Shown: positions 45,280 through 54,603, counted from the stretch's first letter. The stretch: 64,000 bases of DNA from Glycomyces fuscus (GCA_002529455.1 NYMS01000003.1:1-64000); one strand, 5' to 3'. The notes: generated by a model not told the origin, from the letters alone. Program-made: numbers and translations.

Positions 45280-46014
45280 GTGTCCGCCAAGAAGGCCCCC
45301 TCCTCCCCCGACCCGTCCCGCGAGGCGACGAAGGCTCCCCCGCCCGGGCCCACCTGGTGGCTGACCGCCGGATCCGTCCTGGTGGTCGCCGCCCTCGTCG
45401 GCGTCCTCGTCCTCACCTTCACCGGTGACGACCACACCGCCCCCGACCCGGCGCGCGTCGCCGAACTCCAGGCCTCCGCGCAGGAGCGCGACCGCGCGCA
45501 GGTCGACCGGCTCGTCGAGCGCGCCAGCGCCGCGCACGGGCAGCTGGTGCCCGTGGTGGAGAGCCTGGACGCGGCCGTACCGCCCGACGGTTCCACCCCC
45601 GCCGGGGACGCCCCCGACGCCGGGGAGGTCGACTCCTGGCTGGAGACCGTCCACGAGGCGGCGGTCCACTTCGAGGACGCCCCGTCCGGGAACACCGGCC
45701 ACAACGTCACGCACGCGGGGCTGTCCAACGCCGTGGACCTGCTGGGGTCCGCGGTCGTCGCCTACTCCAACGCCCAGCGCGCGCCGGACGCGCAGCGGGC
45801 GGAGCTGCTGGAGCTCGCCGGCGACCTGCGCACCCAGGCGGTCCGCGGCTGGTCCGTGGCGGCCACCCAGCTGGACATGGTCAGCGTCGAGTCCGGCCAC
45901 GGCCACGTCCACCTGTACCTGCCCGCCGCGCCCGGCAGCGGCGCCCTGGGCCCCGACGGCGCGGAGGGCGGCGAGGGCGGCGGCGCACCGGAGGAAGACG
46001 GCGGCGACCAGTGA
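45280..46014 (+). CDS. Single-span membrane-anchored protein of unknown function
   Basis: 244 aa. A Pro/Lys-rich cytoplasmic N-terminus, one membrane helix (WWLTAGSVLVVAALVGVLVL, about 26-46), then an extracellular helical domain with His-rich spots (GHNVTHAGLSNAVDLL, SVESGHGHVHLYLP). The tail is Gly/Glu-rich. I do not recognise the family. GTG 45280 after GAGAAGAAGG. It lies 54 bp before the inositol-phosphate-synthase-like gene, so it is probably the first gene of that operon. Confidence 0.7.
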   Translation: MSAKKAPSSPDPSREATKAPPPGPTWWLTAGSVLVVAALVGVLVLTFTGDDHTAPDPARVAELQASAQERDRAQVDRLVERASAAHGQLVPVVESLDAAVPPDGSTPAGDAPDAGEVDSWLETVHEAAVHFEDAPSGNTGHNVTHAGLSNAVDLLGSAVVAYSNAQRAPDAQRAELLELAGDLRTQAVRGWSVAATQLDMVSVESGHGHVHLYLPAAPGSGALGPDGAEGGEGGGAPEEDGGDQ

Positions 46015-46068
46015 CCGGTGACCACGCCGTTCCCGCAACACCCGACGGCACGGAGAAGGGAGCATGCG

Positions 46069-47226
46069 TTGACGCGAGTCGGAGTATGGCTGATCGGAGC
46101 ACGGGGGTCGGTGGCGACCACCGCCGTCCTGGGAGCCCTCGCGGTGCGGTCCGGCGCGTCGGGGCGGACGGGGTGCGTGACCGAGCGCCCCGAGTTCGCC
46201 CCGGCGCGCCTGCCCGGGATCGGTGACCTGGTCTTCGGCGGCCACGACGTCTCCGGGGTCCGCCTGGGCGAGAGCGCCGAGCGGTTGGCCCGTGCGGGGG
46301 TGCTGCCCGCGCACCTGCCGCCGGCCCTCGCCGACGAGCTGGACCGGACCGAGCACCGCCTGCGCCGCGGCCTGGACGCCGCCTCCGCCGGAGTGGGGCG
46401 CCGGGACGTGGACCGCCTGGAGGCGGACCTGCGCGAGTTCGCCCGGCGGGAGGCGCTCGAACGCGTCGTGGTGGTGGACCTGTCCAGCACCGAGCCCCGG
46501 CCCGGCACGCACCCCGAGCACACCGACGCCGACGCCCTGGAGGCGGCCCTGGACGCCGGGACCGCGCGGATCCCGGCCAGCTCCGCGTACGCGTACGCGG
46601 CCCTGCGCGCGGGCTGCGCGTTCGTGGAGTTCACGCCCAACACCGGGCCCCGGCTGCCCGCCCTGGCGCCGCTCGCCGAGCGCTCGGGCGTGCCGTGGGC
46701 CGGGTCCGACGGCAAGACCGGGGAGACCCTGGTCAAGAGCGCGCTGGCGCCGATGTTCGCCGCCCGGGCGCTGCACGTGCGCTCGTGGTCCTCGGTCAAC
46801 CTGCTCGGCGGCGGCGACGGCGCCACCCTGGCCGACCCGGCCAACGCCCAGAGCAAGCTCGCGTCCAAGTCCCGGGGGCTGGAGCACATGCTCGGACACG
46901 GGCCGGACGGGCCCCTGCACATCGACTACGTCCCCGACCTGGGGGACACCAAGGTCGCCTGGGACCACGTCTCGTTCGAGGGGTTCCTGGGAGCCCGCAT
47001 GACCCTGCAGTTCACCTGGTCGGGCTACGACTCCGCGCTGGCGGCTCCCCTGGTGCTGGACCTGGCGCGGCTGACCGCCCGCGCCCACCGCCAGGGCCGG
47101 GCCGGCCCCCTGCCGGAACTGGCGTTCTTCTTCAAGGATCCCGTGGGCACCCGTGAACACGGCCTCGCCGAACAGTGGCGGACCCTGACGTCCTGGTGCG
47201 CGGCACCGGAGGAGGAGACCGAATGA
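46069..47226 (+). CDS. Inositol-3-phosphate synthase-like NAD-dependent cyclase
   Basis: 385 aa. N-terminal Rossmann motif VGVWLIGARGSVATT; GGDGATLADPANAQSKLASK carries the SKxxSK lysine pair of inositol-phosphate synthases; DLGDTKVAWDHVSF and DSALAAPLVLDLARL match further active-site blocks (GDxKxAxD, DSxLAAPxxxDL). Such enzymes cyclise glucose 6-phosphate to an inositol phosphate. The TTG at 46069 follows GAGAAGGG and gives the canonical N-terminus; GTG 46018 is an alternative. It heads a chain of 4-bp or 1-bp overlaps through eboE, and may stand in for the cyclase EboD. Confidence 0.85.
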   Translation: MTRVGVWLIGARGSVATTAVLGALAVRSGASGRTGCVTERPEFAPARLPGIGDLVFGGHDVSGVRLGESAERLARAGVLPAHLPPALADELDRTEHRLRRGLDAASAGVGRRDVDRLEADLREFARREALERVVVVDLSSTEPRPGTHPEHTDADALEAALDAGTARIPASSAYAYAALRAGCAFVEFTPNTGPRLPALAPLAERSGVPWAGSDGKTGETLVKSALAPMFAARALHVRSWSSVNLLGGGDGATLADPANAQSKLASKSRGLEHMLGHGPDGPLHIDYVPDLGDTKVAWDHVSFEGFLGARMTLQFTWSGYDSALAAPLVLDLARLTARAHRQGRAGPLPELAFFFKDPVGTREHGLAEQWRTLTSWCAAPEEETE

Positions 47227-48101
47227 GAGCACGCGACCTGGCGAGACTGGTGCGCCTGCCCGCGGCGCTGAGCGTTCCCGGCGACACCCTGGCCGGTGCC
47301 GCGGCGGCGGGCGGCCTGCGCGGTCCCGGGGCCTGGGCGCTGCCCGCGGCCTCGGTCTGCCTGTACTGGGCGGGCATGGCCCTCAACGACTACGCCGACC
47401 GGGAGGTGGACGCGGTCGAACGCCCCGAACGCCCCATCCCCTCCGGGGCGGTGCGCCCCGGCGAGGCCCTGGCCGTCGCCTCGGGGCTGACCGTGACCGG
47501 CGTGGGTGTGGCCGCGGCGGCGGGCGGGCGCCGGGCCGCGGGGGTGGCCACAGCCCTGGCGGCCACCGTGTGGGGCTACGACCTCCTCCTCAAGCGGACT
47601 CCGCTGGCCCCGCTGGGCATGGCGGCGGCTCGGGGGCTGGACGTGCTGCTGGGCGCGGGCGCGCGTCCCGCCGACGCGGCCAGACCGGCGCTGGCGCTGG
47701 CCGTCCACACGCTCGGGGTGACCGCCCTGAGCCGGGGCGAGGTGCACGGGACACGGCCCCGCGTCGCGGCGGGGGCACTGCTGTGCACCCTGGTCGGCGC
47801 CGCGCTCGCCGCCGCGCCCGTCCGGCCCGCCCGCGGGCGCGCGGCGGTCGGTGCCGCGGGGAGGATCCTGGCGGGGTCGCTCGCGGGGGTCTTCGCACTG
47901 GGGGTGGGGTCCGCCCAGGTCCGGGCGCTGGTCGAGCCCGAGGCGCACCACGCGCGCGCGGCGACGGGTGCGGGCATCCAGGGGATGATCCCGCTCCAGG
48001 CGGCCCTGCTGGCCGGGTACGGCGCGCCCAACGTCGCGTGCGCGCTGGCCGTCGGCGCGCCCGTGGCGGCGCGGGCGTCCAGGGCGGTGTCGTTCACGTG
48101 A
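47223..48101 (+). CDS. eboC: UbiA-family prenyltransferase, EboC type
   Basis: 292 aa integral membrane protein with about eight to nine helices. The first Asp-rich motif is intact (LNDYADREVDAVERPERPIP), binding the Mg-pyrophosphate of a prenyl donor. The second motif is changed to YDLLLKRTPLAPLGMAAARGLDVLLG, similar to the degenerate motif of EboC proteins. ATG 47223 overlaps the previous stop by 4 bp. It probably prenylates a small cyclic or aromatic acceptor in the membrane; the acceptor is unknown. Confidence 0.82.
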   Translation: MRARDLARLVRLPAALSVPGDTLAGAAAAGGLRGPGAWALPAASVCLYWAGMALNDYADREVDAVERPERPIPSGAVRPGEALAVASGLTVTGVGVAAAAGGRRAAGVATALAATVWGYDLLLKRTPLAPLGMAAARGLDVLLGAGARPADAARPALALAVHTLGVTALSRGEVHGTRPRVAAGALLCTLVGAALAAAPVRPARGRAAVGAAGRILAGSLAGVFALGVGSAQVRALVEPEAHHARAATGAGIQGMIPLQAALLAGYGAPNVACALAVGAPVAARASRAVSFT

Positions 48102-48952
48102 GGTTCGGATACGGCACCAACGGCTTCTGGGACCACCGGCTGGACGACGCGCTGGCCGTCATCGCCGACCTCGGCTACGAGGGGGTGGGGCTGACGCTGG
48201 ACCACCCGCACCTGGACCCCTTCGCGCCGGACGCCTTCACGCGCACGGCCCGGATCGGTCGGCGGTTGACCGAACTGGGCCTGGCGGTGGTCGTGGAGAC
48301 CGGCGCCCGCTACCTGATGGACCCGCGCCGCAAGCACGAGCCCACCCTGGTCTCGGACGAGGGCGCCGAGCTGCGGGTGGACCTGCTGCGCCGCGCGGTG
48401 CGCATCGCCGACGGCCTGGGGGCCGAAGCCGTCTCCTTCTGGTCGGGCGTCCTCCCGGCGGGGGTGGGCCGGGAGCGGGGCTGGTCGCGGCTGACCTCCG
48501 GTGTGGAGCGGGTCCTGGCCGCCGCCGACGACCTCGGCGTGGACTGCGCGTTCGAACCCGAGCCCGGCATGTTCGCCGAACGGGTGGCCGACGCGCTGGA
48601 GCTGCGCGAACGGCTGGGCGACCCGCCGCGCCTGCGGGTGACGGTGGACGTCGGGCACGGCGTGTGCAACGAACCGGACGGCCCCGAGGGCGCCGTCCGG
48701 CGCGCCGGTGACCTGATCGCCAACGTCCAGTTGGACGACATGCGGCCGGGCGTGCACGAGCACCTGGAGTTCGGCGACGGCGAGATCGACCTGCCCGGGG
48801 TCCTGGGCGCCCTGGAGGAGGTCGGCTACCGGGGCCTGGCGTCGGTGGAGCTGCCCCGCCACGGGCACGCCGCCCCCCTGGTGGCCGAGCGGTCGATCCG
48901 CGCGCTCACCCGTGCCCTGGCCGCCTCCCGTGCGCGGAGGGCGGACGTGTGA
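48098..48952 (+). CDS. TIM-barrel sugar phosphate isomerase/epimerase-like protein
   Basis: 284 aa AP-endonuclease-2 superfamily barrel. FGYGTNGFWDHRLDDALAVIADLGYEGV at the start, FEPEPGMFAE, RVTVDVGHGVC and IANVQLDDMRPGVHEH give the metal-binding Glu, Asp and His positions. It is an extra gene relative to the standard ebo set (distinct from EboE). GTG 48098 overlaps eboC by 4 bp. Substrate presumably a sugar or cyclitol made by its neighbours (inference). Confidence 0.82.
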   Translation: MRFGYGTNGFWDHRLDDALAVIADLGYEGVGLTLDHPHLDPFAPDAFTRTARIGRRLTELGLAVVVETGARYLMDPRRKHEPTLVSDEGAELRVDLLRRAVRIADGLGAEAVSFWSGVLPAGVGRERGWSRLTSGVERVLAAADDLGVDCAFEPEPGMFAERVADALELRERLGDPPRLRVTVDVGHGVCNEPDGPEGAVRRAGDLIANVQLDDMRPGVHEHLEFGDGEIDLPGVLGALEEVGYRGLASVELPRHGHAAPLVAERSIRALTRALAASRARRADV

Positions 48953-49626
48953 GCGGGGAGTACGCCTTCCTGGACACGGCCGCGGCGCGCGGGGCCCTCG
49001 CCTCCCAGGTCGCCCGGGTGCGGGACCGGCCCGCCCGGATCGCCGTGCTGTTCCCCGCGGCGGCCAGGAGCGTGGCACGGGGGTCCGGTCCGTCCGGCGA
49101 CCCCGACGGGGTGGCCGGGCCGACCCTGGAGGACATGGTGCGCGTGGAGCTGCTGGCCTCGCTGGCCGGGGTCCTGGACCCGCCGGAGCTGGCCCGGGAG
49201 GTCCGCGACCTGTACCACCACGGTGACGCGGGTGAGCGGCGCGCCGTCCTGCGGGGCCTCGACGTGCTCGACGTGCTCGGCACCGGCCGGGAGGAGCTGG
49301 CCGGTGCGGCGCGCGAGCTGCTGGCCGACGCGATGCGCACCAACGACACCCGGCTGGTCGCGGCCGCGGCCGCCAGCGCGGCGACGGCCCTGCTCGACGC
49401 GGGCTCCTGGCGCCAGGGGATCCTCAAGTGCCTGTTCACCGGGGTGCCGCTGGGGTCGGCGGCCGGGCTGCCTGACCGCGCCGACGAGGAGCTGGCGCGC
49501 ATGTGCGCCGACCACGCCGAGGAGCGGATCCTGGCGGGGCGGCCGGTCCCCGCCGACGTCCGCCTCGTGCTGCGGCACTTCCCCGGGCAGGCGGCCCGCC
49601 TGGACATCCACCGAACGGAGGCGTGA
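48949..49626 (+). CDS. eboA: EboA-domain protein
   Basis: 225 aa, mostly helical. The family is recognised by the C-terminal run LLDAGSWRQGILKCLFTGVPL and ADHAEERILAGRPVPADV, preceded by DAMRTNDTRLVAAAA. No enzymatic motif. EboA proteins are required in cyanobacteria, with the other Ebo proteins, for export of the scytonemin precursor to the periplasm; their biochemistry is unknown. GTG 48949, 4-bp overlap with the previous gene. Confidence 0.82.
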   Translation: MSGEYAFLDTAAARGALASQVARVRDRPARIAVLFPAAARSVARGSGPSGDPDGVAGPTLEDMVRVELLASLAGVLDPPELAREVRDLYHHGDAGERRAVLRGLDVLDVLGTGREELAGAARELLADAMRTNDTRLVAAAAASAATALLDAGSWRQGILKCLFTGVPLGSAAGLPDRADEELARMCADHAEERILAGRPVPADVRLVLRHFPGQAARLDIHRTEA

Positions 49627-50501
49627 TGCGTATCTTCGACCCGCACATCCACATGACCTCGCGCACCACCGACGACTACGAGGCGATGTACGCCGCCGGA
49701 GTGCGCGCGCTGGTCGAGCCGTCGTTCTGGCTGGGCCAGCCCCGGACCGGTGTGAGCTCGTTCCGCGACTACTTCGACGGCCTCGTGGGCTGGGAGCGGT
49801 TCCGGGCCGAGCGGTTCGGGATCCGCCACCACTGCGCGATCGCGCTCAACCCGAAGGAGGCCAACGACCCCCGCCTGGCGGGGGTGCTGGACCTGCTTCC
49901 CCGCTACCTGGCCAAGGACGGCGTGGTGGCGGTCGGCGAGGTGGGCTTCGACTCCCGCACCGCCGAGGAGGAGCGGGTCTTCCGCCACCAGCTGGAGCTG
50001 GCCGGGGAGTTCGGGCTGCCCGTCCTGGTGCACACCCCGCACCGCGACAAGGTGGAGGGGACCCGCCGCACCCTCCAGCTGGTCGCCGAGTCGGGCCTTC
50101 CGCCCGAGCGGGTGCTCGTGGACCACCTCAACGAGGCCACCGTGGCCATGGTGCACGAGTCGGGGTGCACGCTGGGCTTCTCCATCTACCCCGACACCAA
50201 GATGAGCCCGGAGCGCATGGTCCGCGTCCTGTCGGAGTGGGGCCCGGAGCGGATGGTGGTCAACTCGGCCGCCGACTGGGGCCGCAGCGATCCGCTCGCC
50301 ACCCTGCGCACCGGCGAGGCCATGCTCGCCGCGGGCTTCACCGACCGCGACGTCGAACGGGTGCTGTGGGACAACCCCGTCGAGTTCTACGGCCGCAGCG
50401 GGCGCCTGCTGCTGGACGACGTGCACGGGACCGACCACACCGCGACCTACTCCGGGAACTCGGTGCTGCGCGGCGAGCGCGCGGGCGGAGGTGCCGCGTG
50501 A
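49626..50501 (+). CDS. eboB: TatD-like metal-dependent hydrolase, EboB type
   Basis: 291 aa amidohydrolase-like barrel. Metal ligands: HxH in FDPHIHM, Glu in VGEVGFDSRT, His in VLVHTPHRD and VDHLNE. The motif ALVEPSFWLGQPRTG is shared by the EboB group rather than DNA-repair TatD. The ATG at 49626 overlaps the eboA stop by one base (TGATG). Confidence 0.85.
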   Translation: MRIFDPHIHMTSRTTDDYEAMYAAGVRALVEPSFWLGQPRTGVSSFRDYFDGLVGWERFRAERFGIRHHCAIALNPKEANDPRLAGVLDLLPRYLAKDGVVAVGEVGFDSRTAEEERVFRHQLELAGEFGLPVLVHTPHRDKVEGTRRTLQLVAESGLPPERVLVDHLNEATVAMVHESGCTLGFSIYPDTKMSPERMVRVLSEWGPERMVVNSAADWGRSDPLATLRTGEAMLAAGFTDRDVERVLWDNPVEFYGRSGRLLLDDVHGTDHTATYSGNSVLRGERAGGGAA

Positions 50502-51664
50502 GGTTGCGCCACCCCGACGGCACGGTCGTCCACCTCGCCTACTGCACCAACGTGCACCCGGCCGAGGACCTGGACGGCGTCCTGCGCCAGATCCGCGTCC
50601 ACGGCGGCGGCGTGCGCGAGGCCCTGGGCACGGACCGGCTCGGCCTGGGGCTGTGGCTGCCCGCCCCGCTGGCCCGGGAGCTGGCGGCGGACCCGCGCCT
50701 GACCGACCGGCTGCGCGCGGAGCTGGGGGCCGCGGGGCTGGAGACGGTGACCCTCAACGCCTTCCCCTACACCGGGTTCCACGCGCCCGTGGTCAAGCGG
50801 GCCGTGTACCACCCCGACTGGACCGACCGGGCCAGGCTGGACTACACGGTGGACTGTGCCCGGGTGCTGGCGCGGCTGCTCCCCGACGACGCCGCGCGGG
50901 GCAGCGTCTCCACCCTTCCCCTGGCCTGGCGCGAACCGTGGGGCCCCGACCGCCTCGCCGCCGCCCGCGCCCACCTGGCCGAACTCTCCGAGGCCCTGGA
51001 GGACCTGGCACGGCGGGGGCGGCCGGTGCGGGTGGGGCTGGAACCCGAGCCCGGGTGCGTCGTCGAGACCACCCGGGACGCGGCCCGCCTGCTCAAGGAC
51101 CTGCCGCCGCACCTGGGCGTGTGCCTGGACACCTGCCACCTCGCGACGGCCTTCGAGGAGCCGGGGGCGGCCCTGGACCGGCTCCGCGCCGCGGGCCTGT
51201 CCGTGGTCAAGGCCCAGGCGTCGGCGGCCGTGGAGGTCCCCGACCCGGACGATCCGGCCGCGCGCGGGGCCCTCGCCGCCTTCGCCGAGGACCGCTTCCT
51301 GCACCAGACGCGCGCACGCGGTGAGGACGGCGCCGGGGAGGGCCGCGACGACCTGCACGAGGCCCTGGGCGGAGCCGCTCCCCTGGCCGGGGACGCGCCC
51401 TGGCGCACCCACTTCCACGTGCCCCTGCACGCCCCCGCCGCCGCCCCGCTGCGCGGGACCACCGGCCACCTCACCGAGACCCTGCGCCACCTGCTGGGGC
51501 CCGGCGGCGCGCGCACCGACCACGTGGAGGTGGAGACCTACACCTGGTCGGTGCTGCCCGAGGAACTGCGCCCCGCCGACCGGAAGGGGCTCACCGAGGG
51601 CATCGCCGCCGAGGTGGCCTGGGCCCGCGACCGCCTGACCGACCTCGGCCTGACCGTCCTCTGA
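50498..51664 (+). CDS. eboE: Xylose-isomerase-like barrel protein, EboE type
   Basis: 388 aa. HLAYCTNVHPAEDLDGVLRQ is the characteristic EboE N-terminus; LNAFPYTGFHAPVVKRAVY, VGLEPEPGCVVETTRD and GVCLDTCHLATAFE complete the metal-binding barrel; VEVETYTWSVLPEELRP is the conserved C-terminal signature. Function is unknown beyond metabolite traffic. GTG 50498 overlaps eboB by 4 bp. Confidence 0.87.
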   Translation: MRLRHPDGTVVHLAYCTNVHPAEDLDGVLRQIRVHGGGVREALGTDRLGLGLWLPAPLARELAADPRLTDRLRAELGAAGLETVTLNAFPYTGFHAPVVKRAVYHPDWTDRARLDYTVDCARVLARLLPDDAARGSVSTLPLAWREPWGPDRLAAARAHLAELSEALEDLARRGRPVRVGLEPEPGCVVETTRDAARLLKDLPPHLGVCLDTCHLATAFEEPGAALDRLRAAGLSVVKAQASAAVEVPDPDDPAARGALAAFAEDRFLHQTRARGEDGAGEGRDDLHEALGGAAPLAGDAPWRTHFHVPLHAPAAAPLRGTTGHLTETLRHLLGPGGARTDHVEVETYTWSVLPEELRPADRKGLTEGIAAEVAWARDRLTDLGLTVL

Positions 51665-51691
51665 CACCCCCGAACCGAAGGGAAACCCCGC

Positions 51692-53095
51692 ATGCCGACG
51701 GAGGAACCGCGCCTGCTCGTGGTCGACGCGGTCGGGCTCACGCCCCGGCTGCTACGGCACGCGCCCCGGCTGCGGGCCGTGGCCGAGAAGGGCTGGCAGG
51801 CCCCGCTGGAGACCGTCCTGCCCGCCGTCACCTGCACCGTCCAGTCCACGTTCCTGACCGGCCGGACCCCCGCGGGGCACGGCGCCGTCGGCAACGGCTG
51901 GTACTTCCGCGACCTGGGCGAGGTGTACCTGTGGCGCCAGCACAACCGCCTGGTCCAGGGCGAGAAGGTGTGGGAGACCGCCCGGCGCCGCCGGCCGGGC
52001 TTTCGCACCGCGAACGTGTGCTGGTGGTACGCCATGGGCGCCAGCACCGACTGGACGGTCACGCCCAGGCCGGTCTACCACGCCGACGGGCGCAAGTCCC
52101 CCGACTGCTACGCCCGTCCGCCCGCCCTGCATGACGAGCTGACCGCGGAGCTGGGCCCCTTCCCGCTCTTCCACTACTGGGGGCCGACCGCCTCGATCCG
52201 CTCCACCGAGTGGATCGTGGCCGCGACCCGCAGGCTGATGCCCCGGGCCGACCTGACCCTGTGCTACGTCCCCCACCTGGACTACGACCTGCAACGGTAC
52301 GGCCCCCACTCGGAGCAGGCCCGCCGGGCGGTGGCCGACCTGGACGCGGCCCTGGCGCCCCTGCTGGACGACGCCGAGCGCTCGGGCACCGCCGTGTTGG
52401 TCCTCAGCGAGTACGGCATCACCCCCGCCGACAGGCCCGTGCACGTCAACCGGGTGCTGCGGGAGGCCGGACTGCTGGAGGTGTACACCCAGCACGGAAT
52501 GGAGTACCTGGACCCGTGGGAGTCGCGCGCCTTCGCGGTGGCCGACCACCAGTGCGCCCACGTCTACGTCCGCGACCCCGGCGACGTAGCGGGGGTCGCC
52601 CGCCTCCTGGCCGGGGTGGAGGGGGTGGACCTGGTCCTGGACCGCGACGGGCAGGCGGAGCACGGGCTGGACCACGAGCGCTCGGGCGAGCTCACCCTCG
52701 TGGCCGGCCCGGGCGCCTGGTTCACCTACTACTACTGGCTGCGCGACGAGGCGGCGCCGGACTTCGCGCGGGGCGTGGACATCCACCGCAAGCCGGGCTA
52801 CGACCCCGCCGAGCTCTTCCTGGACCCCGACGACCGGTGGGTCGGGGCGCGCGCGGCGGCCAACCTCGTCCGCAAGAAGGTCGGTCTGCGCTACGCCATG
52901 AACGTGGTCCCGCTCGACCCGGGCTGTGTGCGCGGCACCCACGGGCGCGCCCACGAGGACCCCGACGAGGGCCCCCTGGTGCTGTGCTCCGACCCCGGGT
53001 CCGCCCGGGACCGCGTCGCTGCCACCGAGGTCCGCGACCTCATACTCGGTCTCGCCGGTGTGCCGGCACCGGCGGGACCGTCCCCCTCACCGTGA
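51692..53095 (+). CDS. eboF: Alkaline phosphatase-superfamily phosphodiesterase, EboF type
   Basis: 467 aa nucleotide pyrophosphatase/phosphodiesterase-like enzyme. Metal Asp in LLVVDAVGLTP, Thr nucleophile in LPAVTCTVQSTFLTGRTPAGHG (key run PAVTCTVQST), Asp/His in YVPHLDYDLQRYGP, LSEYGITPADRPVHVNR and a His in DIHRKPGYDPAELF. No signal peptide is seen. It closes the ebo-like run, 27 bp after eboE, with GAAGGGA upstream. It may remove a phosphate or nucleotide group from the product. Confidence 0.85.
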   Translation: MPTEEPRLLVVDAVGLTPRLLRHAPRLRAVAEKGWQAPLETVLPAVTCTVQSTFLTGRTPAGHGAVGNGWYFRDLGEVYLWRQHNRLVQGEKVWETARRRRPGFRTANVCWWYAMGASTDWTVTPRPVYHADGRKSPDCYARPPALHDELTAELGPFPLFHYWGPTASIRSTEWIVAATRRLMPRADLTLCYVPHLDYDLQRYGPHSEQARRAVADLDAALAPLLDDAERSGTAVLVLSEYGITPADRPVHVNRVLREAGLLEVYTQHGMEYLDPWESRAFAVADHQCAHVYVRDPGDVAGVARLLAGVEGVDLVLDRDGQAEHGLDHERSGELTLVAGPGAWFTYYYWLRDEAAPDFARGVDIHRKPGYDPAELFLDPDDRWVGARAAANLVRKKVGLRYAMNVVPLDPGCVRGTHGRAHEDPDEGPLVLCSDPGSARDRVAATEVRDLILGLAGVPAPAGPSPSP

Positions 53096-53150
53096 CCGTG
53101 GGCTCGTGGCGGGGCGCGGCGCTCCGGACCCGCCACGAGCACACGGTCAC
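53092..53150 (+). terminator. Terminator of the ebo-like operon
   Basis: GTGACCGTG and CACGGTCAC (9 bp), then after a 2+2 internal loop CTCGTGGCGGG and CCCGCCACGAG (11 bp) around a 15-nt loop. It begins at the eboF stop. The remaining 250 bp to the antiporter show nothing clear. Confidence 0.75.
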
Positions 53151-53406
53151 CGGGGGGCCAGATCCCTCGTGTCACACCGGTATCTTCTTGGGCCGGTCGG
53201 ACGGGGGCACGTCCGGTCGGAGGCGGACAAGCGCGGGGAGGAGCGGCCGGCGGAGCGAGGGCGCCTCCGGCCGACCGGAGGCGGCTCGCGCCCTCCCGGT
53301 CCGGGGTCCGGTACGGAGGTGCCCGCGGCGATTAACCTGCTGCGGCGGAGGTAGGGGTGCACACGACTCCGTACCCGACACGAACCCGAGGCAGCAGAGG
53401 AGACCC

Positions 53407-54603
53407 ATGGAACCGCTCCCCTTGGCGTACGCGGCTATCGGCACGCTCAGTGTGCTCCTCGCCCTGTTCAGCGACCGCTTCCGGGAGCTGCCCCTGAGCG
53501 AGCCGCTGCTCGCCCTGCTGCTCGGCGTGGCCCTGGGTCCCTACGTGCTCGACCTGGTACCGCTGTCGGCGGGGACGCGGGACACCCTCCTCCTGGAGGG
53601 GACCCGCGTCCTGTTGGCGGCCTCGGTCATGACGGCCGCGCTGCGGTTCCCGGCGACCTCGCTGCGCGGACTGGTGGTCCCGCTGGCGCTGCTGCTGTGC
53701 GTCGTCATGCCGGTCGCGGCGGCCGTGACCGGCGCCGCGGCGCTGCTGCTCGGCCTCCCCGTGGCCCTGGCTGCGCTGGTGGGCGCCTGCCTGTGCCCCA
53801 CCGACCCGGTGCTCGCCGCGTCGGTGGTGACCGGCAAGCCCGCCCAGCGCGACCTGTCCGAGCGCCTGCGCAAGCTCCTCACGGGGGAGAGCGGGGCCAA
53901 CGACGGGCTCGCCCTGGCCCTGGTCGGGGTCGCGGTGGCCGTCGCACTGCCGTTCGCCGGTCCCGGCGACGTGGCGGGGCGCCTGGTGTGGGAGATCCTG
54001 GGAGCCGCGGCCTTGGGCGTGGTCCTGGGAGCGGCGGCGGGGAAGGCGATGGAGTCGGCCACCCGCCACCGGGAGCTGGAGGAGGGCCCCTCCCTGGTCT
54101 TCACGCTGCTGCTCGCCGTCGCCGTGCTCGGGGTGGCGCGGCTGGTCGGGGTGGGCGGCGTGCTCGCCGTCTTCGTCGCGGGACTGGCCTACAACTGGAC
54201 GGTGCGCAGGGGCGAGCGCGGCCCGCAGCAGAACATCGACGAGGCGGTCAACCGCTATCTGGCCCTGCCCGTGTTCGTCCTGCTGGGCGTGGCCCTGCCG
54301 TGGCGGGAGTGGATCGGCTTCGGACCGGCCGCGCTCGTCTTCGTCCTGGCCGTGCTGCTGTTGCGGCGTCCTCCCGCGCTGATGGCGCTGACCCGGCCCC
54401 TGGGCCTGCGCCCGCGCGACGCCGCCTTCGCCGGGTGGTTCGGCCCGATGGGCGTCAGCGCGCTCTTCTACGCGGCGCACTCGGCCCACGAGGGCGTGCA
54501 CGACCCGCGCCTGTTCGCGGCCGTCAGCCTGGCCGTCACGGCCAGCGTGGTCGCACACGGCGTCACCGCCTCGCCCCTGCGCCGGGTGTACGCCCGCCAC
54601 TAG
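53407..54603 (+). CDS. CPA1-family cation/proton antiporter
   Basis: 398 aa, about 11-12 membrane segments. The CPA1 core motifs are present: CLCPTDPVLAASVV and LTGESGANDGLALAL (ion-binding Asp of the ND motif), plus GWFGPMGVSALFY near the end. It likely exchanges Na+ or K+ for H+ at the plasma membrane. ATG 53407 has AGGAGA upstream. It is short and has no regulatory C-terminal domain. Confidence 0.9.
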   Translation: MEPLPLAYAAIGTLSVLLALFSDRFRELPLSEPLLALLLGVALGPYVLDLVPLSAGTRDTLLLEGTRVLLAASVMTAALRFPATSLRGLVVPLALLLCVVMPVAAAVTGAAALLLGLPVALAALVGACLCPTDPVLAASVVTGKPAQRDLSERLRKLLTGESGANDGLALALVGVAVAVALPFAGPGDVAGRLVWEILGAAALGVVLGAAAGKAMESATRHRELEEGPSLVFTLLLAVAVLGVARLVGVGGVLAVFVAGLAYNWTVRRGERGPQQNIDEAVNRYLALPVFVLLGVALPWREWIGFGPAALVFVLAVLLLRRPPALMALTRPLGLRPRDAAFAGWFGPMGVSALFYAAHSAHEGVHDPRLFAAVSLAVTASVVAHGVTASPLRRVYARH

